From: Sialis fuliginosa
Lineage: Eukaryota > Arthropoda > Insecta > Megaloptera > Sialidae
Assembly: GCA_961205875.1 (NCBI GenBank)
Contig: OY540822.1
Location: 4,962,501-5,026,500 of the forward strand
Length of the DNA stretch: 64,000 nucleotides
Reading direction: 5' to 3'
Each line of letters begins with the position of its first letter. Within the stretch, counting starts at the first letter, position 1. Below are positions 45,331 to 55,628 of this stretch, in pieces. The position numbers and the translations under genes are program-made. The notes beneath the pieces are model-generated. The model was given only the letters and a program-made list of their open reading frames with translations, was not told the DNA's origin and did not search any database.

Positions 45331-45662
45331 GCCCGGATATAAAGAATTTGTTCTCTAACTAATTCAAAACAAACGTTATCTGAAGGGTATTCAATTAAAA
45401 TGACAGTTCACTGGACACTGATAGCCAGGAGTGTTTACAGACCATGAGTCGCAGACATGAACCTTATGGGCCGCATGTTTAACATGCCTGGATTGTATCA
45501 AATAGAATGAATAGCAACTTTACTAAAGTGACCAATTAGTTGAAATATCACTGATCTAAATTCCATAGCTAATCCATAGATACAAGTACAGAATTAATAC
45601 CCCATTTGAAAGCGTTTGAAAGCTAGCAAATTTTGCAAGCTCCTTTATAATACTGGACATAA
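45331..45662. mobile_element. Diverged MITE of the TGCCCGG family
   Basis: The left end TGCCCGGATATAAAG follows TTA, and the right end 'ctttataatactggaca' precedes TAA. Internal 'aaagctagcaaattttgcaa' fits the family of 28069 and 62970. The centre has unrelated sequence around a 'gggccgcatgtttaacatg' stretch. The gene B upstream region homologous to 50211 starts right after its right end. Confidence 0.65.
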
Positions 45663-45732
45663 GTGTTGTCATTTCATTTATCCTGCACCTAATTGTTAAA
45701 GAATAATTATTTATTAATATAAACAATATAAA

Positions 45733-45798
45733 AATGTTGAGTATCACTGTTCTAGATCATACAAGCAACCAGAGAACGGAGAATAGCGCATGCGCGGA
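45733..45798 (+). promoter_or_regulatory. Conserved promoter block of gene B with NRF1/EWG-like site
   Basis: It reads 'ttgagtatcactgttctag', 'acaagcaaccagagaacgga' and the palindrome 'gcgcatgcgcgg' (45786-45797), about 150 nt before the ATG. The same block precedes exon 1 at 50281 and 62540 and, on the minus strand, gene A. Homology to 50211-50341 extends further upstream. Confidence 0.7.
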
Positions 45799-45948
45799 TT
45801 AAGTAGCCATTACTTGTATCATAATAATATATTAAACATAGTTCTTTAATACATATTATATTTATATTAATATAAGATTGTACGTTTCTTTGTGTTCTGA
45901 GTGCTATTATAATTATAAGCAAATTTGAATTGCAGTTTTACTGTTAAA

Positions 45949-48281
45949 ATGTTTCACGTTAAACAGGAAAATATAAAAGAAGAAATAGAATATATCGAAT
46001 GTCATCAAGATATTGATTCCTATGATGGATATTCTAAACACTACAAACAGGAATTTGAGGTAAGAAACACAAAGTTAAATTTGAATCAATGTTAGTATAA
46101 TATATAATACAGATTAGGTTTCATATAGTATGTTTGACAGATGATCAAATGGAAATCAGAGGTTCCCAAACAATAAAATTGCTTTATAAATTAATTGTAA
46201 TATAATTAATGTTACATATGTATTTACGTATTTTTTGAAATAAATTTTTTTTAAGATGTTTCCAAACTAAAACGAAAATATAAAAATTTATAACTTCCAG
46301 AAAAATAAAGAAAAACAAAAAGTTAATTTTTCCGTTATAATTTAGAAACGAAGTGCAATTTAATTAATAATAATAATAATTGAATTTAAGAATTAGTTTC
46401 AAACAAAAATTAAAATAACTAATATTTTACACAAAATAATATCCAAGCGTATTTCTAATAGGAAAGGTGTTAAGCACATTGCAATGCACAACTTACAAAT
46501 GTATAAAAAGTTAAATAAAACAACTAAGTTTTAAGGTATTTCTCGAGGAGAAACAAGGTACGCTATATGTTAGAAAAGGAAAAAAAATGTAGTGTAAAAT
46601 CAAGATAGCCATGGTATAAATTAAACTAAATTTTGCAACGTTGAGTATATATTTTCTATATGCGCCATTTTTGTATTGACAGCTACATATTATTTAATGT
46701 TTTGATGTGATAACGTAAACTATTATTTGCAGCTGAATTTGTTATATATTATAAGTTTATAATTAAGAAATAGTTTTTATTATTCCTTGAAATTAAAAGA
46801 ACAATATATTCAGCACGTACGATTTTTAAATACCGCGGCAATTGTCAATACTTTGCGGCGTTGTCATAGCTAGTACCGTGATATTTTTTATTAGAAAATA
46901 AGTTTTTATTTTACTTATAACTTAAAAACCGGGTGGTGAAAATACTTGAGAATTTTTATATTAACTCCAATTATATTAATTTAGTTTTTCTCAAAATTTC
47001 ATAAATTTCTTGATATTCCTTCGCATAAAATTATTTACTTTTTCATTGAAAATCCGCTCAAAATATCGTAATCCCTATACTCGCAATGTTAAATTTTTGA
47101 TTTTATTTTGACGATATCTTCGCTCACAGATGGTCAATCATTTTAAGATTTTGAATGGAGCTTCTAATAACCTTTTTTTAGTTTTTTACAAAATTTGAAC
47201 TTAATCTTGAATCTTTTAATTTTTCCGAGAAATACCTTAAGAAGAACAGCTGGCCGAAAGTTATTTTCATAATCATTATAGCATTATCTGTAAAACGTTA
47301 CATCAAATTCAATTAATTACTGTAATGAGTTACGTATTTCAGGAAGATTTGGTTATTAAAAAAGAAAACGTATCAGGAACTAGAAATGAACAACAAGAAA
47401 ACGAAGATCCTTTAAAAACAAATTGTGACAGTAAAATAATGATCGGTTTTCAGGAAGACTTGGTTGTTAAAGAAGAATATATACCCGAAATTAAGAAGGA
47501 ACAAGTAGAGAATAAAGATCTTATTATTTCTACATATTGTAAAAATGAAATAATTAACAACGAGTTCAGTTTTACTAAACAACGTTCTCATGAAACTAGT
47601 GAAAAACTAGAAAAACATAAATGTGATCAGTGCGAGTATAGTTGTAAAAAGAAACAAAATTTGTTAAGTCATAAATTAACACATACTAATGAAAGACCTT
47701 TTAAATGTGACCAATGTGAACATAGCTGTAACCAAAAAGCAAATTTGTTAATACATAAATTAACACATTCCAATGAAAGACTTTTTAAATGTGACATTTG
47801 CGATTATAAATTTAAAACTAAAGTTTATTTAGCAAGGCATAAATTAACACATACTAATGAAAGACCTTTTAAATGCGACCTATGTGAATATAGCTGTAAA
47901 CAAAAAGCAAATTTATTAATACATAAACTAACACATTCCAATAAAAGACCTTTTAAATGCGACTTATGTGAATATAGCTGTAAACACAAACCAAATTTAT
48001 TAAAACATAAACTTACACATTCTAATGAAAGGCTATTTAAATGCGACCGATGTGAATATAGCTGTAACCAAAAAACAAATTTATTAACACATAAATTAAC
48101 ACATACTAATGAAAGACCTTTTAAATGCGACATATGTAAATATAGTAGTAAACAGAAACATAATTTATTAACCCATAAATTAATACATACTAATGAAAAA
48201 CCCTTAAAATGCGATCAATGTGAATATAACTGTAGACACAAAATTTCCTTAGTAAAACATAAATTATTAGCACATAATTAA
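45949..48281 (+). CDS. C2H2 zinc-finger protein, MFHVK family, gene B (two exons)
   Basis: Exon 1 is 45949-46059 (37 codons, MFHVKQENIKEEIEYIEC...), donor GAG|GTAAGA. The intron is 46060-47342 and contains a piggyBac-type MITE. Exon 2 is 47343-48281 after ATTTCAG; both borders are phase 0, giving 349 residues. The N-terminal 130 residues are acidic, with psi-K-x-E motifs at K5, K10, K43 and K80. Within exon 2 the EDLVIKKEN segment is repeated as EDLVVKEEY, and a second TTTTCAG lies before the repeat. Splicing there (47454) would drop exactly 37 codons in frame (312 residues). Eight C-x2-C-x12-H-x3-5-H fingers begin at residues 131 to 327 every 28 residues. Helix position 3 is Asn in most, position +1 Lys. 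Fingers 2 and 4 have identical contact residues. A nuclear DNA-binding regulator is likely. Confidence 0.88.
46531..47240 (-). mobile_element. 702-bp piggyBac-type MITE, copy 2, in gene B intron
   Basis: The element 46535-47236 has ends GGTATTTCTCG / CGAGAAATACC and TTAA on both sides (46531-46534, 47237-47240). It is the inverted counterpart of 33886-34614, matching along the whole length. It lies within the intron and ends about 100 bp before the exon 2 acceptor. Confidence 0.92.
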
Positions 48282-50210
48282 CGGCCGTTTTTATTGTGAC
48301 TGCATATTATTGTATTTAGGTTATACGTATTTTATTATTAATAGTTACTGCCATATACAGAAGCTTCCATATTAATTTCCCCAGACTAATATTTCAAAAA
48401 CAAAACAAGATGGAGATAAATGTTTCTGACACAAGTTGTTTAAAGGCGGGCATCAGTTGGCATTTTCAAAATTTTTGAAATTTTTTAATCTCTTGAAATC
48501 ATGTTGTTTTTTATTAATAGGAGCCCCTATTTTTTTGCAGAATCCTATTCTTCGTAAAAAAATAAACAACTTTCGTTGGATATATATTTATTTATAATTT
48601 GAATTTTCGATGACATTTAACCAAATATTAAGAGATTTAAGATCAAGAATTTTTTACTCCAAAATCAGCTAACTTTAGAGAAAATGTATAAAAAAATATA
48701 TATATATATATATTTATTTGATCTAATAAAACTGGAAATTTTTACAGAAAATTTTGAACTTTTGCTGTTATTTAAATAAAAAGTAAAATAAATATAAATA
48801 TAAAATCATTATAATTTGGTAGACACAAAGAAAATAGGTTTGTAAATTTGGATGAAATTGATACAAAACATAAAATAAGTTTATTTATCAATTTAATTTT
48901 ATTGAAAAGTAGGAGTCATTTTTAGATTTCCCATAAAGAAATATCTGCCATGGGTGCCACGGGTCTTTCTTATACTTAATCGTAATACTGACTGAATAGT
49001 TTACGCGTTTCTAATTTTATCAAAAAAAAATCTGGCAAACTAATAACTAAAACAAATTTATGGGACATAAAATTTACAACTTTTTTCTACTGCATTTTTT
49101 AAAAGATTCACTAAACCGGAAATGGATGTTTACTCTTAACACGTTTTGAGTTTTCTAATTATTTTTGAAACGGTGTTTTCATTTTATTGCAAAATATCAT
49201 TTGTTGTTATTTGTAATTCATCCTGAACGTTATTTATTATTTTCATTTGTAATATAAATTGTAGATCTTGAAGAATATATTTAATAAACTATTAATTATG
49301 TTATTAATTAAAGAGTTTTGTATTTTGGTCATGTTTCCTCAACTCTGCTGTAATAATCAGTTGTAGTTTATAATCTCGACAACCTAACTAACCTTTGATT
49401 GGTTTTGTATATTAAATAAATAAATAAATACGTTTTTCAATACTATTTCAGATATTCTGAAAAGTATATCAAGTTTAACAGGGGTTATTTTAATGTGCAG
49501 TTATTACATGTTTCTGCAGTTATAATATTGAAATTTGCAGTTAACCATTTAATTTTTATACAATTTTATTAGAATATATTAATTCGAAATTTTTCTTAAT
49601 ACGTGCCTGATTATTTTTTCGTTTTTTGTGTGTTTTTTTTTTAACAGTTTCAATCATAATTCAAATTTTTCTGCTGTGCAAACGTCAAAATGACATTTAA
49701 TTTTATTTTGACCTGGCACGATGCTGAATAACTTTTGTCTGTTAAGTTTTTCTGTAAGCAGCTCAGTTTTCGAAAAATAAATTCGAAACGTTTTCTTTTG
49801 AACACATACTTATTTACGACCTATGATTAATGATAATATTGCTATGAAGATTTTATTTGAAAATCATAGACAAGGATTTTTATAATATTGAATTTGTATA
49901 TTAATTTCTTACAAACCTAAGTAATATGTACTTATTTATAAGAAAGTATTTATTAAGAATGTGTTTACCATAACAGATACATAACTTGTATACAAATAAT
50001 TACATCAATAAACTTCTATATAATTTTTTTTATTTGTTAATTTTCACAAGTAGATTAATAAATAAAGTAAGTATTGCATTAATTCACTTGATCAAGGGGA
50101 GGAGTGCCTTGCCTCGATCCCCCTCCTTTCAGACTGCGCGCGCCCATGTCCAAAGCCATCTTTAGATAGTATAATATTGTAATCAATAAATGAAAATAAA
50201 CATAATTAAG
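48282..50210. other. 3' flank of gene B and intergenic sequence
   Basis: AT-rich without genes. Microsatellites: (AT)n at 48696-48712 and (AAAT)n near 49412-49430. A GC-rich patch at 50097-50140 ('ccttgcctcgatccccctcc') could be an element end but has no partner in the window. Confidence 0.45.
48561..48566 (+). terminator. Candidate poly(A) signal of gene B
   Basis: First AATAAA after the stop codon of gene B, 280 nt downstream. Confidence 0.4.
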
Positions 50211-50280
50211 TGTTGTCATTTCATTTATCCTGCACCTAATTTTTTAAAGAATAATTATTAATATAAACAATATAAAAATA

Positions 50281-50341
50281 TTGAGTATCACTGTTCTAGT
50301 TCAGACAAGCAGCCAGATGACGGAAGACAGCGCATGCGGGG
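50281..50341 (+). promoter_or_regulatory. Conserved promoter block before orphan exon 1
   Basis: 'ttgagtatcactgttctag', 'acaagcagccagatgacgga' and 'gcgcatgcgggg'-like palindrome (50330-50341, last bases altered). Upstream homology to the gene B promoter begins at 50211. Confidence 0.65.
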
Positions 50342-50507
50342 AAAAAGTAGCCATTAATTGCTATTACTTATATCGCTTGTATCTGTTATATTAAACATAG
50401 TTTCTTAAAACATGATCGTATCATATTATATTAGATTGTACGTTTGTTTATGTTATGTGTGCTATTATAATTATAAGCAAGTTGTATTGTAATATTACTG
50501 TGTTGAA

Positions 50508-50651
50508 ATGTTTCACGTTAAACAGAAATTTATAAAAGTAGAAATATAAGACATTGATTGTTTTCAGGATATTGAAACCTACGTCATCATTTCATAGGTT
50601 TCAATATCCTGAAGACAATTGATGTCTAAACACTACAAACAGGAATATGAG
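50508..50651 (+). pseudogene. Orphan exon 1 of the zinc-finger family, broken by inverted duplication
   Basis: It starts MFHVKQKFIKVEI and meets a TAA after 13 codons (50547-50549). The middle contains an inverted duplication (50550-50580 and 50596-50626). The exon end 'cactacaaacaggaatatgag' and the GTAAGA donor (50652) are retained. Intron sequence homologous to the other members follows, split by a MITE at 50725-51479. No zinc-finger exon was found before 62.8 kb, so this is a decapitated duplicate. Confidence 0.85.
50550..50626. repeat. 31-bp-arm hairpin inside the orphan exon
   Basis: 'tttcaggatattgaaacct' (50562-50580) and 'aggtttcaatatcctgaag' (50596-50614) are complements around a 15-nt loop. 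With flanks the arms reach 31 bp with about 3 mismatches. In the intact paralogs only one arm exists, so the second was made by copying the opposite strand. Confidence 0.88.
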
Positions 50652-50721
50652 GTAAGAAATACAAAGTTAAAATTGAATCACATGTTAATAAATACAGGTT
50701 AGGTTTCATATTGTATGTTTG

Positions 50722-51482
50722 ATAGAGTGCGTTCCGAATTACGCATGAAGCGCATAGAGAACACAGAAACGCGTTCCGATCATAGACATGTAGTACTGGA
50801 CAGCGTGATCCGCATTTTAAAATGGTCGTGAAGAAAAGAGAGATGGAGCGGGGTGAAACCATATTCTATCTTTTTCTTACACGCTGTCGTTATGAGATAG
50901 AAGCTGGTTAAACCAAGCTCTGTCTCTGTGTCCACTTTCTTACACTTGTAAGATACGGATGGCGCTGTCCATGTCTTTATGTCTATGGTTCCGATTTAAG
51001 CATTTATTTATCTATGGATTTAAGTATTGCTCGCTTTGACAGCGCTCAAAATCCCCACTCCACCTAACATGTTGACTGCTTGTATTTCGACCTGAAACAG
51101 CCAAAGCATTTAACGCGTTGATGCACTTATTTAGTAATTCGGAACGCGCTCAGACTACATCATTTGCAGTTTTTACTTCTTTGTCAGTTTCAGCGTTGCT
51201 ATTATGGCTATTATTTCATTACAACAGTCATTTCTGAAGTTTTTTTTTATCAACAAATTAAACATTTTAGTCTATTAGTAATATTTTGTTGACGTTTTGT
51301 CTGATATCCATTTTTTAAATATTAACATTCCACTCAGCGCATAGGTCGCATAGGAAACCGGTCCGAAATTATAAGCGCTTCATGCGTATGATGCGTGCAT
51401 TGAAAAAACGAAACGATTTCGAAGCGTTGCGCATCAGTATTGCAGTTCATGTGTTTGATGCTTAATTTGGAACGCACTCATA
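50722..51482. mobile_element. 755-bp MITE with ATA TSD (GAGTGCGTTCC ends)
   Basis: The element 50725-51479 begins GAGTGCGTTCCGAATTA and ends TAATTTGGAACGCACTC, with ATA on both sides. The paralogous intron starts (genes A, B and the 62.8-kb copy) give the empty site 'gtttgata|gattctcaa', which confirms borders and TSD. Internal 'ggaacgcgctc' and 'acgcgttccga' motifs repeat near both ends. The open frame 50626-50862 is not a gene. Confidence 0.9.
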
Positions 51483-52589
51483 GATTCTCAAATATAAAAC
51501 AGAGGTTCCGAAATAATAAAATTGTTTTATAAACTGTAATATAATTAACGTTACATCTTTACGTATTTTTCGAAAAAAAAATAACGAAAAACAAAAAGTT
51601 AATTTTTCACTCATAATTTGAAACGAAGTGTAATTTAAGAATAAGTTTCAAACAAAAGTTTTAGTAACTAATATTTTACATAAAAAAGTACCCATTTTTC
51701 ACGTATTCCTAATAGGAAAGTTGTGAAGCTTATTTCTAAAAGGTCTCGTGTCCATCCACTTAAGTTTTCGGTAAATCAAGAAAAACATTTAAAATGTGCA
51801 TTACATTTTTAGTAATCACAATTTTTTTAACGCAATTTTTAATACTTTCTAGGACGTTTTGAACCGAAAAAATGTTTTTTTAAGATAGTTAATTGCATTC
51901 TGAACACGATAAAATCAATAACTCAAGACCTTTTGGAAATAAGCTCCACAGGTGTAAAACGCGTTGCTATGCGTAACGTGTTATATAATATAAATGAAAC
52001 TGAGACAGGGGGGGGGGGTAAACTACATTAATCAATATATGTAAAAAAGGTACTTGTCTATTATATCCACTGCGGTTTGAAAAAACAAAAACCACTAGGA
52101 ACGTAAAGACCTTTAGATAGGCAAGTGTTATGTATTTTATAATAAAATCAGCGCCAACATGAATAAAGTTTGTATCAATAATATCAATATTTTTAAATAT
52201 TAATTAATGGATAATTTTTAATTTTTGTAATAAGGTATATTTTAGGTATTCTGTTGTTAATTATATTATGAAAAAAAAGGTGAAGATTTAATCCTTCCTA
52301 ACCTACCTAACCTAACAGAAACTAACCAACCTTAAATAAGAACAGTTAACATGTATATTTTATTAGAGCATCACTCTATTCTGAATAAGTGTATATGTTA
52401 TTTTTGACAGTTGTGATGTCGTGCATGCATATTCTTCAGTTTAGTTCACATAACAGCTATGTTTAGTTAGCGAATTTTTTTATTTGTAATTAGTACAATA
52501 CAATAATTTAATTTACTTAACTTTTAGGTATTTACAAATGTTGGTGCGTCCACGAAATTACTTGTTGCTGATAATGATTTTGTGATATT
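51483..52589. other. Remainder of orphan intron and intergenic sequence
   Basis: 51483-51720 is still homologous to the start of gene B's intron ('acagaggttcc.aaataataaaattg', 'aacgaagtgtaattt'). After that I see no features except an 11-G tract at 52008-52018 and 'cctacctaacctaacag' (52303), a short telomere-like motif. Confidence 0.45.
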
Positions 52590-53225
52590 TCTATATGCAC
52601 GAAATAATCAAGATGAAAAACATGCCTTTACATGGATTTGGCTGATTATTTTTTTGGAAGTCACATTCTATTTAACATTTAACTTGACCAAATATTAGCT
52701 TCCAAAAATTTATTGTTTTCGAAAAAAAAATTTTGTTGATTTTAAAAAAAAAAAAATTTTTTTATAATCTGTCAGTCGAATTTGATGGTGCTTAAAATAT
52801 ATTATAGAGGTACTTATGACTCATCAGAGGTAATTTTATTATGATCCTCTGTATATAGTAAACCAGAAAAAAAAATTAATAAAATTTAAAAAATCAAAAA
52901 AGACCATGTTGTCTTCGGAGGGCAATCACATTTTTTTTTATATATTATACCTTGTATGTACCCAAACAACATATCAAAATCCCAAATTGATTCAAAGGGT
53001 ATAACATAGTCGTATAAATTCGCATGCGGTCGTTAAAATATCTCTAATTTGTTGCTAAACAGGACTGGGCGAGCCCAAATGCATATCGAAAATTTGACGG
53101 GGCCCTTAGCCTGACAAAAACAAAATATAGAGGCCGTAGCCGGGAATATATGGGAACTGCTCCATTGAATTAATTTAACAAATTTTTTTCTAATAGGTTG
53201 CCTTTTAAGTAATAAAAAAATAATC
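52590..53225 (+). repeat. Dispersed element, inverted partner of 61500-62160
   Basis: 'aaacatgcctttacatggat' (52618), 'tattagcttccaaaaattta' (52694), 'tctgtcagtcgaatttgatg' (52769), 'gccgtagccgggaatatatg' (53134) and others recur as complements in the same order in 62160-61600. Part of it (52769-52930) recurs a third time in direct orientation at 61229-61390. No coding content was recognised. Confidence 0.85.
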
Positions 53226-53409
53226 AGGAAAAAAATAAAAGAAAATAAATTTAAAAAACTAAGAAATAATTATTTTTTAAATCTGATTCTGGCCAATTCT
53301 GAGTACGGATTCGTATTCAGAATGCTCAAAACAACGAAATAACACGTTTCGCTTAAGAATTTCAACAAAATGGGTTGTACGAGTTCATTTAACAATGGGG
53401 TTTTCCTTA

Positions 53410-53792
53410 TACAGTGTATTCCAAGTTGATTAAGCCATAGGAAATTTAACATGGGAACAATTAGAAGTGTTGTAGTAGCCTTTGATCGAATTTAACGATG
53501 TGATTTTGAAATGCCGCCACAAAATTTAGTAAAAGTGTCATTAGTATTTTGTTTTCAATTTTATATCTACCAAAAAATATTATTATAATTTTATCTAAGA
53601 TGCTTAAATTAATGAAATTAAAGATGAAAACAAAATACTGTTGATTAATTTAAAATTTATCAGTTCGTTTCGAGGAGGCATTTCAAAATACACCAATGAC
53701 ACATCGTTAAATTTGACCAAAGGTTACTACAACACTTCTAATTGTCCCCATGTTAAATTTCCTATGGCTTAATCAACTTGGAATACACTGTA
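53410..53792. mobile_element. TA-flanked MITE, family copy 2 (partner 22496)
   Basis: The element 53412-53790 begins CAGTGTATTCCAAGTTGATT and ends with the complement, TA on both sides. The interior matches 22496-22906, including 'acatgggaacaattagaagt' and 'cagtt.gtttcgaggagg'. Confidence 0.92.
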
Positions 53793-54275
53793 TATGGCAT
53801 TGTTTGACGCCATTTTGACTCCGCCATATTTGATTTATGAAGTTTGATTTCACGATATAAAAAAGCAATCATTTGACGATCTATGAACCATCAATATACT
53901 CGTTCGGGACTGTTTCCACCTAAATTTCACCGTTTTTTATCGATTTTATTACATTTTGAGGTTAATCGAAGCCGCCATTTTAGATTTTGGATTCATAATA
54001 ACCTGTATATGTAATAAGTGATTGAATCTCAACATTTGAGGCAAATATAATCAGGTTTAGTATCAAAAAGTTCATTTTTCGACAATTTTTAGGTTTCAGC
54101 TGCCATCTTGGATCCTCCATGTTGGATTTCGCCAACCTACCTATCCAACTTTTTAGGGCTGTCAATTACAAACAATTTGCACCCACAACCAATCGAATCG
54201 GTCGTAAATTTTTTATTTCGCTAACATTTTATTCCAACATTTCCGTTACAAATATTTTAGTTTCATACAGCACGG
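53793..54275. other. Spacer with 'cgccattt' repeats
   Basis: 'gcgccattt'/'gccgccattt'/'gctgccatctt' type motifs recur at 53805, 53823, 53969 and 54099, suggesting a decayed repeat array. The open frame 53980-54165 (minus) has no domain. Confidence 0.4.
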
Positions 54276-55070
54276 GCATTAGATAGTCTTAAAAATAATG
54301 GTGTAAGCTATATTTAAAAAAAACTGGAGTCTGCTCGATCGCGCCAAGCTGACATATTAACTATTCAACTTATTTGTTAAATTTTCAATTTAAATTTCTT
54401 AATAATAGCCGAAGGCGGTCTCAAAGGTCTTAGGGCATTAGATAGTCTTAAAGATAATGGTGTAAGCTATATTTAAAAAAAAACTGGAGTCTGCTCGATC
54501 GCGCCAAGCTGACATATTAACTATTCAACTTATTTGTTAAATTTTCAATTTAAATTTCTTAATAATAGCCGAAGGCGGTCTCAAAGGTCTTAGGGCATTA
54601 GATAGTCTTAAAGATAATGGTGTAAGCTATATTTAAAAAAAAAAACTGGCGTCTGCTCGATCGCGCCAAGCTGACATATTAACTATTCAACTTATTTGTT
54701 AAATTTTCAATTTAAATTTCTTAATAATAGCCGAAGGCGGTCTCGAAGGTCTTAGGGCATTAGATAGTCTTAAAGATAATGGTGTAAGCTATATTTAAAA
54801 AAAACTGGAGTCTGCTCGATCGCGCCAAGCTGACATATTAACTATTCAACTTATTTGTTAAATTATCAATTTTAATTTTTTAATAATAGCCGAAGGCGGT
54901 CTCGAAGGTCTTCGGCCATTAGATAGTCTTAAAGATAATGGTGTAAGCTATATTTAAAAAAAAAACTGGAGTCTGCTCGATCGCGCCAAGCTGACATATT
55001 AACTGTTAAACTTGTATGTTAAATTATCAATTTTTATTTCTTAATAACAGCCGAAGGAGGCCTCGAAAAT
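54276..55070. repeat. Tandem satellite-like array, five units of about 160 bp
   Basis: Units begin (GCATTAGATAGTCTTAAA) at 54276, 54435, 54595, 54757 and 54916, so periods are 159, 160, 162 and 159 bp. Each contains an A7-A9 tract, 'ctgctcgatcgcgccaagct', and ends 'agccgaaggcggtct'. Units 2 to 4 are almost identical. The last is more diverged and ends at about 55070. Length changes come mostly from the A-tract. Confidence 0.95.
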
Positions 55071-55628
55071 TAACTGAGACTCCCTGAATCGAAAATTCGT
55101 CTGTCTGTTTATGAATTACACAGCCACATACAAAAAAAAGGTGTGCAATACCAAAAAAAACAACATATAAAAGCGAACATAGTCGAAATCCAAATTTTTT
55201 GAATTTTCTGATTTCCAGTTTTTTTTTATTTGAGCTTGAGTTTTGGGTTTAGGTTGATTTTTTCCAAAAAAGGTGCGATACTAAAAAAGCGATCTATATA
55301 GAATTATATATAATATAATTATAATATTATTTTATTATACTATAATCTTTTAGCGGTCGCATATATTCCACCGTTTGAACACCGTTCAATCACTAACATA
55401 AATCATATGCGCGCGCACACCAAAATAATGTATTGCCTACAAACAAAAATATGAAATCTGTGTGTACGTCGGATACTAAAGTTTCGCCAAATAAATGAGT
55501 CCCGACTGTATATGTATTGTTTTTAAATAAATTTTTTAGTGATATGTATGTGTTATCATTTCAATAAAACCTTTTAAAACTTATGTATTGTTTTATTTAT
55601 GTAATTATGTAATATTAATGTAATATAA
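55071..55628. other. Spacer without recognisable genes
   Basis: 'cctgaatcgaaaattcgtctgtctgttt' at 55083 and 'atcatatgcgcgcgcacacc' at 55402 are the only distinctive spots. I see no element borders. Confidence 0.4.
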
